Assembly (NCBI GenBank): GCA_044338255.1
Contig: JBIILZ010000001.1
Span: forward strand, 25,452-89,451
Direction of reading: 5' to 3'
DNA: 64,000 bases
DNA from: CAIUVD01 sp044338255
GTDB taxonomy: Bacteria; Planctomycetota; UBA11346
Of the stretch, positions 8,661 to 19,334 are shown one piece after another. A program made the translations under genes and the position numbers. The notes beneath the pieces are model-generated. The model made no database searches, had not been told where the DNA came from, and saw only the letters and a program-made list of their open reading frames with translations. Positions within the stretch are counted from its first letter, which is position 1; the number at the start of each line of letters is the position of its first letter.

Positions 8661-9578
8661 TCAGCTATCCGGCCGACGCCGGATAATGGTGCTGCAAGTG
8701 TCGGGAGGGCGCGGCGGTCTGGAAATCAGTAGTGCTCCGCCCATGGTCACGGCGATGCCGCACCAGCCGAGTACGCCCAACGTCTCGTTGAGCATCACCC
8801 AACCGAAGAGCGCCGTCAGGGCGGGCGCCACGGTACCTAAGATCGCCGCCCGGGCCGCACCCAGGCGCACGAGGGCCGCACCCGCCAAGAGCACGGGAAT
8901 GACGGTCGCCAACAGTGCCAACGCCGCGCCATAGCCGAGCGTCGTGAGGCTGGGATGCAGCGTCGCCTGCGGAGCCATCAGTAGCGCATGGAGTACCGAG
9001 GTGGTCGTGGCTCCGATCATGGCGATGGCCATCGCTCGCGTGCTGCCGATACGTTTCACGAGGTCTTCGATCAGTACCAGATGCACCGCAAAGGCTACCG
9101 CGCTGGCGGCGACCAGCCACACCCCGACGAGGTGCGCGCTGTGGATGCGATCGCCCCAGGTCAACACGATGCCGCCATAGGTCGCCGCCAAGGCGAGGAA
9201 GAGATCGCGATCTACTCCGCGTCGTCCGCGCAGCACGGCCAGGCCGACGACCACGGTCGGATAGAGGAACAGTACCACCCGCTCCAGCGCGGCATCGATG
9301 AAACGTAGCCCGGAAAAATCGAGGAAGCTGGCGACATGGTAGCCCAGCACGCCCAAGAGCAGCAGGCGTACGCGATCGGCACGGGCCAGCGGGCCCTGGC
9401 GAAAGGCATACCAGACGGCGATCAGGGCGAAGCACGGCAGGCTGAAAATCAGGCGCCAAGCGAGCAGCTCGAGTACGCCACCGCCGTGGCCATAGGCGAG
9501 ACGGACGAAGACGGCCTTGCCGGCAAAAAGCACGGCGGCCAATACTCCACAGAGAGTTCCGATGACACGCGGAGACAT
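8661..9578 (-). CDS. EamA/DMT-family transporter
   Basis: A 305-residue protein with ten hydrophobic segments arranged as two repeats of five, the layout of the drug/metabolite transporter superfamily. The first repeat starts VIGTLCGVLAAVLFAGKAVF and the second around LVGVWLVAASAVAF, each ending in a short conserved E-box-like region. The substrate cannot be inferred. Met at 9578 starts directly at the first span; an upstream Met at 9635 would add a polar leader. It converges with the preceding membrane-protein gene and has no operon partner. Confidence 0.8.
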   Translation of the reverse strand: MSPRVIGTLCGVLAAVLFAGKAVFVRLAYGHGGGVLELLAWRLIFSLPCFALIAVWYAFRQGPLARADRVRLLLLGVLGYHVASFLDFSGLRFIDAALERVVLFLYPTVVVGLAVLRGRRGVDRDLFLALAATYGGIVLTWGDRIHSAHLVGVWLVAASAVAFAVHLVLIEDLVKRIGSTRAMAIAMIGATTTSVLHALLMAPQATLHPSLTTLGYGAALALLATVIPVLLAGAALVRLGAARAAILGTVAPALTALFGWVMLNETLGVLGWCGIAVTMGGALLISRPPRPPDTCSTIIRRRPDS

Positions 9579-9654
9579 GAGCACATCCAGCGCCGGGCAG
9601 GAGGAAGTCACCCGCTGTCCGGCCCGGCGCCGCACAGCGGGCCAGGCGTCAAAC

Positions 9655-9686
9655 GCCGCGGCCCGCTCAGGTGAGCGGGCCGCGGC
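9655..9686. terminator. Strong GC hairpin, possible terminator on the minus strand
   Basis: GCCGCGGCCCGCTCA (9655-9669) is repeated as its perfect complement at 9672-9686, a 15-bp stem with minimal loop. On the minus strand it is followed by a weak T-containing stretch, so it could end transcription of the degraded regulator gene upstream on that strand. Confidence 0.45.
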
Positions 9687-9795
9687 CTCATCGATAATGA
9701 TGCAGCAGCGGGCTCACCTCAGCTGAGGAAGCACACGCCAAAGCACATTCACGACGGTTTGAACCATGGGCGGAGCCTATGCGCCACGCGCGGCT

Positions 9796-9850
9796 GTCAC
9801 TCAGCAACAGTCACCAAGCATTTGTCACCAAGCAACTGTCATCAAGCAAC
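9796..9850. repeat. Short imperfect tandem repeat (CACCAAGCAACTGT type)
   Basis: Four imperfect copies of a 14-15 base unit containing TCA(C/T)CAAGCAA lie just beyond the end of the degraded regulator gene. Nothing else is seen between 9687 and 9853. Confidence 0.6.
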
Positions 9851-9853
9851 GCG

Positions 9854-10310
9854 TCAGCGCGCCTGACGCAGCACCTTCCCGGCCAGTCGGCCCAGGGTGG
9901 CGATGCCGGCCTGGCGCGTTTCATCCCACACCGCGGCATTGAGACGGATGCAGGTGTCGTAACACCCGCGAGCACTGAACAGCGGCCCCGGCGCCAGCGA
10001 GATACGCGCGCGCAAGGCCGCGTCATAGAGGCGCAGCGCAGCGCGGCGCAGCCGGCAGGAAGCTCGACCCACAAGACGTAGCCGCCGGTGGGTCGTGTCA
10101 CGTGCGTGCCGGCGGGGAAAGCCGCCAGCACCGCTGCCGCCATGGCGCTGCGGCTGCGCGCATAGCGCATATAAGGGGCGCACGCGGCGCAGGTGACGCT
10201 CGTACCCACCACGGATGATGAAGCGCGCCAGCGCATGCTGGGCGAGACTGCCGGCGGCGAGGCGAGCGGCAACTTGGCGATAGAGCGGGAGGTCGACAGG
10301 GTACAGTGTG
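9854..10310 (-). pseudogene. Remnant of a MocR/PdxR-type (GntR-aminotransferase) regulator
   Basis: Read on the minus strand, three stretches in two frames together make the C-terminal part of the fold-type I aminotransferase domain typical of MocR/PdxR regulators: ALARFIIRGGYERHLRR..RPLYA in one frame, then AFPAGTHVTRPTGGYVLWVE in another, then LYDAALRARISLAPGPLFSA and CYDTCIRLNAA back in the first. Two compensating frameshifts, near 10160 and 10040, bound the out-of-frame middle. The winged-helix domain and the PLP-lysine half are absent. The remnant abuts an AraC-type gene on the other strand, whose insertion or rearrangement may have removed the rest. Confidence 0.75.
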
Positions 10311-10426
10311 CAGACGTTGGCTCTCCGAACAGATACAGATTACCGGAAAGCGACAGATACAGCGGTGCATCTCCCCGCGGCGGTGGCACTGGATTCCGTG
10401 TGACGACGGGATCAATTGAGTCCGTC

Positions 10427-11247
10427 ATGCGCCAATTCCTGGTCAGTTTCCATATCGAGCTGATGGCGGGGTGCACCGTCGACGTACCGCATCACGGCGG
10501 CGAGGTTGATCGTCCGACGGGCATGGATGGGTGGATCCTCAATCTCACCACCGCCGGCCTCGGCCGGGTCGGACGCGGCGCGACTGTGTTCACCACCGCT
10601 CCCGGGCGCCTGCTGCTGTTCAAACCGGCGGTGGCGCATGACTACGGTCGCGCCGCGCCCGCCGGCGAGTGGACACATCAGTGGGTCTATTTCTTTCCCC
10701 GCAGCGCGTGGTTCGAATGGCTGACGTGGCCCGAGGTCAGCCCCGGTATCCTCAGCCTGGATCTCTCCGGGCACGAATTGCTACCGCGGATCCAGGCGCT
10801 GTTCAGCGAGCTGATCGCGACCGCCAACGGTCCGTGGTCCCGGCGGGTGTCGTTGGCGACGAGCCAGCTCGAACAGTTGCTGCTATGGTGCGACCAAGCC
10901 AATCCCCAGTCGCACCCCGGAGTCGATGCGCGCATCCAGGCGGTCCTCGATCACTTCAGCGCCGACCTCGGTGCGAAGCACCGCATCACCCAGCTGGCGC
11001 GTATCGCCGGGCTCTCCGAATCGCGACTGGCGCATCTGTTCCGCGCCCAGACCGGGGTCGCCCCGCTGCAGTATCTCGAACAGCAGCGCATCGCCCGCGC
11101 CCGCGAGCTGCTGCTGATGAGTGGCCGGCCCCTTGCGGCGATCGCCGAAGAAATCGGTATGCCTGATTCGACGTGGTTCGCGCGCGTCTTCCGGCGTCAG
11201 GTCGGTCTCAGTCCGCGAGCCTATCGCCTCGCGGGGGGACGGGTTCC

Positions 11248-11251
<4 letters not shown>
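10427..11251 (+). CDS. AraC-family transcriptional regulator, AraC (arabinose)-like
   Basis: The 274-residue product has an N-terminal cupin-like sensor with GRLLLFKPAVAHDYG and W.HQWVYFFPR..WFEWLTWP, a pattern close to E. coli AraC, followed by two helix-turn-helix motifs in the last 100 residues (ITQLARIAGLSESRLAHLFR and IAEEIGMPDSTWFARVFRRQ). It probably responds to a sugar. ATG 10427 starts where the family starts; the longer frame from 10193 overlaps the degraded regulator on the other strand and has no coding signal. Its stop lies in the first copy of a 22-bp tandem repeat shared with the end of ligA. No sugar operon is adjacent. Confidence 0.85.
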
Positions 11252-14079
<2,828 letters not shown>

Positions 14080-14155
14080 GAGGCGGCTGCAGCCTTGGCC
14101 TGGGCGGCAGGGGTCAACCGTTCACCTCCGCCCGCGAGCCATAGGCTGCGCCGAG

Positions 14156-14926
14156 ATGCCTGACTCCGCTGTCCGTCCGTCTGTCGACCAACCGCCGCAA
14201 GGCGCCATCCAACGCCTGCATGGCGCCTGGGATAACGCCGCCGGGCGGGCCTGGTGCTTGGACCTGCCCGCACAGTTGGTGGTGGCTCCGGCGGAAGCGA
14301 CCTTCTATCGCGGCCGTAATACCTTGTCGCGCTTGCCGGGCATCGATCGGCCGGTGGTGGTCAAGGCGTTCGGCAAGGGCCGCTGGTGGCGGCGCGGACA
14401 GGGACCACACAAAGCCACCGCCAGTTATGATCATGCGCAACGCCTGCTGCGCCTGGGCATCGGCACGCCCGAGCCGCTGGCGGTGGTCGCGGGGCGCGGC
14501 ACCGGCGGCTTCTATGTCTGCGCCTGGGAAGACGGCTGCCGTAGTGTCTGGGATCTCCACGACGGCCTGCTGCCCGCCGAGCACCTCGTCGCTCTGGCCG
14601 AGTTCATCGCCCGCCTGCACGAAGCCGGCGCGCATCACCACGATCTGACGCCCGGCAATGTTTTGTTAAAGCCGGTGGCGACGGGCTTCGAGTTCCTGCT
14701 CGTCGACTGCAACCGCATGCGTTTCGGACCGGTGTCCCTGAGCACCGGACTGGCGGCGCTGGCCAAGCTCGAATGCCATGGGCAGCTGGTAGCGCCGTAC
14801 GCGGCCGCGCGCGGAGTCGACCTGCGCCGGGCGCAACGCATTGCCGCCCGCGTCACCTGGTGGGAACGCACCACCCGCCGCTGCAAAGACGCCAGCCGGC
14901 CGCTGCGCCGTCGTGTGGGTTTGTGA
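14156..14926 (+). CDS. Lipopolysaccharide kinase (WaaP/KdkA-type)
   Basis: A 256-residue protein-kinase-like enzyme. It shows the lysine strand VVVKAF, the catalytic loop HHHDLTPGNVLL (H-D and N ligands) and LVDCNRMRF as the DFG-equivalent, the pattern of Kdo/heptose kinases that phosphorylate the LPS core on the cytoplasmic side. ATG 14156 was chosen because it leaves a normal leader and lies 76 bases from the divergent lpxH-like gene; longer frames overlap that gene. It is followed after 16 bases by a gene of unknown function in the same direction. Confidence 0.82.
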   Translation: MPDSAVRPSVDQPPQGAIQRLHGAWDNAAGRAWCLDLPAQLVVAPAEATFYRGRNTLSRLPGIDRPVVVKAFGKGRWWRRGQGPHKATASYDHAQRLLRLGIGTPEPLAVVAGRGTGGFYVCAWEDGCRSVWDLHDGLLPAEHLVALAEFIARLHEAGAHHHDLTPGNVLLKPVATGFEFLLVDCNRMRFGPVSLSTGLAALAKLECHGQLVAPYAAARGVDLRRAQRIAARVTWWERTTRRCKDASRPLRRRVGL

Positions 14927-14942
14927 AAGAGCGCGTGGGCCT

Positions 14943-16016
14943 GTGAAGAAACGTCCGTGGCATGATCTGCGATGGCACTGGCCGAGCGATCAGCCAGATC
15001 AGATTCGCTTTGATAAACGCGCCCTGCGCTGGGCGGCCCTCCCCGAGTACAGCCGCACGGCGCTGACCGCGCTCGTCGGCGCGCCGCTGGTCGCCGCCGC
15101 CTGGCGCGCTCCGCAGCGCGACGGAGCGCCGTCGGCGGACTTCTGCGGCGTCGCCGCGCCGTGCAGCTATGACCGCGTGCGCGATGGCGAACAGCTGGCC
15201 CTGTTGCGCACCTTGGGTGTGCGCCGCGTGCTGGTGCGCGCCCCGGTGTGGGAGCGCAAACGCCTCGATCTGCTGGTGCGCTGGTGTGCCGAACTTCAGG
15301 CGCTCACCGGCAATCCGGTGGTGGTGGCGGTGCTCCAGGATCGCGCCAGCGTCAGCGAACCGCGGCGCTGGCGCGCGGATCTGGCGGATCTATTCAGCGC
15401 CCTCGGTCCGCATGCCGAAGCCTTCCAATTGCCGCAGGCGCCCAATCGCACCAAGTGGGGGTGCTATCATCTCGGCGAGGCCCTCGATCTCTTGGAGGAT
15501 GCGCAGCGCGTGCGGCGGCACTTCCCCGACGTGCGTCTGGCCGGACCGGCGGTGATCGATTTCGAGCCGGCGCCGCTACTGCGCCTGCTGCTGAACCGCC
15601 GACATTTCACCCTCGATGTCGCGACCGCGTTGCTCTACGTCGATCGCCGTGGCGCCCCCGAGAATCGCCAATACGGGATCTTCGATCTCGCCAACAAGGC
15701 CCGCTTCACCGCCGCTGCCTGCCGCGCCAGCCCGCGCGTGGCACGCGGTGCGCCGCTGTGGCTGACCGAGATCAATTGGCCGCTGTTACATGGCGATTTC
15801 TGGACTCCGACCTCGGATGAGGAATGTGTCGATGAAGCCACGGCGGCTGATTTCCTGACCCGCAGCTACCAGATCGCCTGGAGCACAGGCGTGGTCGAGC
15901 GCGTCTATTGGTGGCAGCTGGTGGCCCCGGGCTATGGCCTGGTCGATGCGCGCGGCGGGCTGCGCCCGCGACCGGCATTTGCGGCGCTGCAGAAATTGCT
16001 GATGAAGATCGCGTAG
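14943..16016 (+). CDS. Uncharacterised TIM-barrel-like (glycoside-hydrolase-like) protein in an LPS gene context
   Basis: The 357-residue product has no signal peptide. Its middle reads like a beta/alpha barrel, with LLRTLGVRRVLVRAPVW, NPVVVAVLQDR, VRLAGPAVIDFEP and a late strand APLWLTEINWPL whose Glu is placed like the nucleophile of clan-A glycosidases, then VVERVYWWQLVAPGYGLVD. A GTG start at 14943 is 16 bases after the kinase stop. A nearly exact duplication of about 20 bases covers the kinase end and this start. The TAG stop is formed by the TA target and first G of a MITE at 16016, so the native C-terminus may have been altered. Function is not known; a role with the adjacent LPS kinase is inference. 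Confidence 0.65.
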   Translation: MKKRPWHDLRWHWPSDQPDQIRFDKRALRWAALPEYSRTALTALVGAPLVAAAWRAPQRDGAPSADFCGVAAPCSYDRVRDGEQLALLRTLGVRRVLVRAPVWERKRLDLLVRWCAELQALTGNPVVVAVLQDRASVSEPRRWRADLADLFSALGPHAEAFQLPQAPNRTKWGCYHLGEALDLLEDAQRVRRHFPDVRLAGPAVIDFEPAPLLRLLLNRRHFTLDVATALLYVDRRGAPENRQYGIFDLANKARFTAAACRASPRVARGAPLWLTEINWPLLHGDFWTPTSDEECVDEATAADFLTRSYQIAWSTGVVERVYWWQLVAPGYGLVDARGGLRPRPAFAALQKLLMKIA

Positions 16017-16074
16017 GAGCCTGTCGGGAATAGATGACCGAGTCAGCCGATCGAATCTATTCCCGACAGGCTCT
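16016..16074. mobile_element. MITE-like element, copy 3 (internally deleted, 59 bp)
   Basis: The left terminus GGAGCCTGTCGGGAATAG (16016-16033) and the right terminus, its complement with one mismatch, are the same as those of the 162-bp element at 371-532. Both ends are flanked by TA (16014-16015 and 16075-16076). The centre is reduced to ATGACCGAGTCAGCCGATCGAAT, which keeps only the outermost internal bases. It sits exactly on the stop codon of the preceding gene. Confidence 0.85.
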
Positions 16075-16076
16075 TA

Positions 16077-16271
16077 GGAGTCTGTCGGAGATAGGCCATC
16101 GTGGTCCCGATGCTGGTGGTATCAAACGAGCCCTCACGGGGAGATGCCACGATGACCGCCGTCAAACAGTTCTTCATCGCCGTTGACCAGGGCAGGTCTC
16201 GTACGGGTAGCGATTCGATGGTCTTTATTCAGCAGGCTCTTCCGGCGATCCTTGGCCAGTCAGGGCGAAGC
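16077..16271. mobile_element. Probable insertion-element fragment next to MITE copy 3
   Basis: Immediately after the TA that ends copy 3, a second terminus GGAGTCTGTCGGAGATAG begins, close to the variant end of copy 1 at 146. The DNA that follows contains an inverted pair CATCGTGG/CCACGATG and a short open frame with a plausible start at 16152, but no transposase motif and no clear right end. I read it as the left end of a related element decayed into the tail of the next gene. Confidence 0.45.
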
Positions 16272-17324
16272 TCACGGCGCCATGATCGCGGCGCTGATCT
16301 CCGCCAAGGGTAGGTCGCGGGCGAAGCGGGTGATGCTCGTGCCGCGGCGGATGGCGATGAAGGGCGTTACCCCGCGATAGCCGAGCGCGGTCAGCGCCTG
16401 TTGATCGGCATCGACGAGTCCGGCGACGTCAGGTGTGTCGCGATCGAGGTTGGGCAGGTCGCCACCGAGGGGCAGCAGTTCTTCGCGGGTCAATTCGGCG
16501 CGGGTGTCCAGGCGCTCGCGCAGGAAATCATCAAAGTCATCGGGTGAGCGGGCGGCGGCGGCGAGGGCGCATTGCGCCAGCCAGCGGCCGCCGTGATCGC
16601 TGGCGCGCACCACCGGGCGCATGATGAGCAGCACGCGACCGGCGGCGATCGCCGGGGCGAGCGCGTCGAGCAGGGGTTGATGCTGTTCAGCGCAATGGCT
16701 GCATTGCAGGCTGAGGGCGTAGTCGATGCGGATCGGCGCGTTGCCGAGACCGCGCCGGCGGTTGGCATCGGCGTGCTGGGCGAGGACCGTGGTTGGGGCG
16801 ACAGGCGAGGCCGTCGTCGCTGTGTTGGCTACATCCGCGACCGGCTGGTGATGGAACAGCGCATTGCTGCCGAGTGCGCCGAGCAGCAACAGTATGGCGG
16901 TGGGCAGGGCGGCATCGGCGGCGACCGCCAGGAGCACGAGCAACACGAGTGCATGTACGCTCAGGCAGAACGGGCAGACGATGCCCAGGCTCCAGGCGAT
17001 AAAGAGATAGAACAACGACACTCCGGCCAAGCCGCCGGTGAGCATGCCGGTACGGCGTGACCACAGCGGGTGGCGCCACGCGTCACGGAGAGCGCTCAGC
17101 CCCAGGCAGGTATAGGCGATGAGTGCCGGCCACAGCACGTCGAGGCCGAGAATGCGCTGGTAGTAGCCGCCGCCCTGGCAGCCGACGTCGCAGGGCCACC
17201 ATCCGGACAGGCGCAGCGCGGTGAGCACGCCTGGCAGGCAGGCGGTGATCGCGACTATCCATCGCCCGAGCCATCGCCCGAGCCATCGCCCGAGCCATCG
17301 CCCGAGCCATCGCCCGAGCGTCAT
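16272..17324 (-). CDS. Vitamin K epoxide reductase (VKOR) fused to a thioredoxin-like domain
   Basis: The 350-residue membrane protein combines an N-terminal VKOR module with four to five spans and the redox pair CPFC (residue about 118, VCPFCLSVHALV) with a C-terminal DsbA/thioredoxin-like domain carrying CSHC (SLQCSHCAEQH). Bacterial VKOR fusions oxidise exported proteins and pass electrons to quinone, replacing DsbB/DsbA. The VKOR loop cysteines are present as WPCDVGCQGG. The N-terminus is five repeats of LGRW from a 12-bp minisatellite, so the true start is uncertain. The ATG overlaps the stop of sixA by four bases. Confidence 0.88.
   Translation of the reverse strand: MTLGRWLGRWLGRWLGRWLGRWIVAITACLPGVLTALRLSGWWPCDVGCQGGGYYQRILGLDVLWPALIAYTCLGLSALRDAWRHPLWSRRTGMLTGGLAGVSLFYLFIAWSLGIVCPFCLSVHALVLLVLLAVAADAALPTAILLLLGALGSNALFHHQPVADVANTATTASPVAPTTVLAQHADANRRRGLGNAPIRIDYALSLQCSHCAEQHQPLLDALAPAIAAGRVLLIMRPVVRASDHGGRWLAQCALAAAARSPDDFDDFLRERLDTRAELTREELLPLGGDLPNLDRDTPDVAGLVDADQQALTALGYRGVTPFIAIRRGTSITRFARDLPLAEISAAIMAP
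17259..17318. repeat. 12-bp tandem repeat coding the N-terminus of the VKOR fusion
   Basis: Five exact copies of CCATCGCCCGAG. On the minus strand they code for LGRW five times right after the initiator Met-Thr. Copy-number change would stay in frame and alter the charge and length ahead of the first membrane span. Confidence 0.95.
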
Positions 17325-17785
17325 AAGCCCAGCATCAGGCGCGGCGTCAGCAGCAGTTCGAGGGTCATCCCGCCAGCCGTGGGATTGCCGACGAGGACCG
17401 CGATGCCGGCCTTGCGCAACGGCACGGGCGGACTGCCGATCAGCAATCCGAGCAAGGTTCCGAGGTCCGGCTCATGCCCGACCAGCACGGTGTCGCTGGT
17501 CGGCAGCAGGGCGAGCTGCTCGCTCGCCGGTAGGGCTCCGGCGGCCAGCCAGGGGTGGATCTCGACCGGGGTACGCCAGGCGCGGCCGGCGAGCAGCGCG
17601 GTCGCGTGGGCGCGGGCGAAGGGGCTGGTCCAGATGGCGCTGGTCGGCGGCAGATAGGGAAAAACCGCGCGTGCCACCGCCCGCGTCCGCCGTCGTCCGC
17701 CGGGCGTCAGGGGGCGATCGGCTTCCGCGCCCGCCCAAGCGCTGCGCTCGACGGCCCGACCGTGACGGAGAAGAATGAGGTGCAT
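17321..17785 (-). CDS. sixA: SixA-type phosphohistidine phosphatase (histidine phosphatase superfamily)
   Basis: A 154-residue protein with the RHG motif at the N-terminus (ILLRHGRAV), the LTPGGRRRTRAVA helix, SPFARAHATA and the second catalytic His in VLVGHEPDLGTLL. Size and motif spacing fit SixA, which dephosphorylates phosphohistidine on phosphotransfer or PTS proteins. Start at 17785 matches the family; the upstream frame to 17878 is rejected. It is divergent from argG and overlaps the VKOR fusion gene, an operon pairing with no obvious shared job. Confidence 0.85.
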   Translation of the reverse strand: MHLILLRHGRAVERSAWAGAEADRPLTPGGRRRTRAVARAVFPYLPPTSAIWTSPFARAHATALLAGRAWRTPVEIHPWLAAGALPASEQLALLPTSDTVLVGHEPDLGTLLGLLIGSPPVPLRKAGIAVLVGNPTAGGMTLELLLTPRLMLGL

Positions 17786-17876
17786 GGTGGATTTTGTCTC
17801 ATTCGCGATGTGCGGCAAGCGCGTTGCCCGGCGCATTGAGTTGATATCGTCGCCGCCCTCACACACAGGGATATTC

Positions 17877-19190
17877 ATGGCTCAGAAGAAGACCTCGTCG
17901 AAGAAAGCCGCTGGAAAAGCCGCTGGCAGTGCCAGTGCCGCTGCCAGTGCCGCTGCCACTAAAAAGGAAAAGGTCATCCTCGCCTACAGCGGCGGGTTGG
18001 ACACCTCGGTGATCGTACGCTGGCTCGAACAGAAGGGCTACGACGTGATCTGCTACTGCGCCAATGTCGGCCAGGAGGAGAAGTATAAGGATCTCGAGAA
18101 GAAGGCCCTCAATTCGGGCGGCTCGAAGTGCTACATCGTCGATATGCAGGAAGAGTTCGCGCGCGACTTCGTGTTCCCGGCGATCGCCTGGAATGCCAAG
18201 TACGAAGGCCGCTACCTCCTCGGCACCTCGCTGGCTCGGCCGGTGATCGCCAAGCACATGGTCGAGATCGCCAAGAAGGAAGGCGCCAAGTTCATCGCCC
18301 ACGGCGCCACCGGCAAAGGCAATGACCAGGTCCGTTTCGAGCTGACCGCCTACGCCCTGCTGCCTGGCGTGCAGATCATCGCCCCCTGGCGCGATCCTGA
18401 ATTCAACACCCAGATCAAGGGTCGCGAAGACGCTATCGAATACGCCAAGAAATGGGGCATCCCGGTCAAGGCGACGAAGAAGGATCCGTGGTCGTCCGAC
18501 GACAACCTGCTGCACATCAGCTTCGAGGCCGGCATGCTCGAAGATCCGGCGGCCCGTCCGCTCGATCGCATGTACCAGAAGACCCTGCCCCTGGCCGAGG
18601 TGAAGGCCAAGCGCCAGCGCATCACCGTCGACTTCGTCGAAGGCATGCCGGTGGCTATCAACGGCAAGAAGATGAAAGCCCACGACCTGCTGATCGCTGC
18701 CAACGATCTCGGCTTCAAGCACGGCATCGGTCGCATCGATATGGTCGAGAGCCGCTTCGTGGGCATGAAGAGCCGCGGCGTCTACGAGACTCCGGGCGGC
18801 AGCATCCTGCTCGCCGCGCATCAGGACCTCGAAGCCCTGACCGTCGGCAAGGATCTGCTGCACACCAAGTACACCCTCGGGGTGCGTTGGGCGCAGATGG
18901 CCTATTTCGGTTTCTGGTACTGCGAAGAGATGGACGCGCTGCAGGCGTTCCTGAAGAGCAGCCAGCGCCACGTCACCGGTCGGGTGACCATGGAACTCGA
19001 ACGCGGCAACATCATCGTCGTCGGTCGCGAGAGCGAGCACTCACTCTACGACGCCGCCATCGCCTCGATGGAAGCCGACGGCGGAGCCTACAACCAGAGC
19101 GATGCCACCGGCTTCATCCGCCTGCAGGCCCTGCCGCTGCGCGTCGCCGCCCGGCGTGCTGCCCGTCTGGCGGAGAAGAAGCGCAAGTAG
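17877..19190 (+). CDS. argG: Argininosuccinate synthase with Lys/Ala/Ser-rich N-terminal extension
   Basis: Joins citrulline and aspartate with ATP to give argininosuccinate in arginine synthesis. The PP-loop ILAYSGGLDTSVIVRWL begins near residue 32, followed by HGATGKGNDQVRFE and the SRGVYETPGG region; the 437-residue length exceeds the usual 400 or so. The first 30 residues are low-complexity (KKTSSKKAAGKAAGS, then Ala/Ser runs), a segment absent from most homologues and similar in composition to the PpdK tail in this window. ATG 17877 follows CAGGG by six bases, so the extension is likely translated. It is followed by a strong terminator. Confidence 0.95.
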   Translation: MAQKKTSSKKAAGKAAGSASAAASAAATKKEKVILAYSGGLDTSVIVRWLEQKGYDVICYCANVGQEEKYKDLEKKALNSGGSKCYIVDMQEEFARDFVFPAIAWNAKYEGRYLLGTSLARPVIAKHMVEIAKKEGAKFIAHGATGKGNDQVRFELTAYALLPGVQIIAPWRDPEFNTQIKGREDAIEYAKKWGIPVKATKKDPWSSDDNLLHISFEAGMLEDPAARPLDRMYQKTLPLAEVKAKRQRITVDFVEGMPVAINGKKMKAHDLLIAANDLGFKHGIGRIDMVESRFVGMKSRGVYETPGGSILLAAHQDLEALTVGKDLLHTKYTLGVRWAQMAYFGFWYCEEMDALQAFLKSSQRHVTGRVTMELERGNIIVVGRESEHSLYDAAIASMEADGGAYNQSDATGFIRLQALPLRVAARRAARLAEKKRK

Positions 19191-19200
19191 AGCGCACGGT

Positions 19201-19238
19201 GATCGTGCATGACGGGCCTGTTCCCGGCCTGCACGATC
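19201..19238 (+). other. Hairpin after argG
   Basis: GATCGTGCA (19201-19209) and its complement (19230-19238) with an inner CGGG/CCCG pairing form a stem just after the argG stop. It has no U-tract and precedes the true terminator. Confidence 0.5.
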
Positions 19239-19260
19239 GTCTCGTTTAGCCAAAAACGTC

Positions 19261-19290
19261 ACGGGCAGGGGGAGTCCCCTGCCCGTTTTC
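19261..19290 (+). terminator. Rho-independent terminator of argG
   Basis: ACGGGCAGGGG, a GAGT loop and the perfect complement form an 11-bp stem followed by TTTTC. Confidence 0.85.
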
Positions 19291-19334
19291 CATGCCTGTG
19301 CTCGCGGCGTGCCTTCAACAGCCTCTTGATGGGC

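Noticed and set aside
10193..10426. Upstream extension of the AraC-type gene
   Set aside because: It overlaps the readable remnant of a MocR-type gene on the other strand and does not align with AraC proteins.
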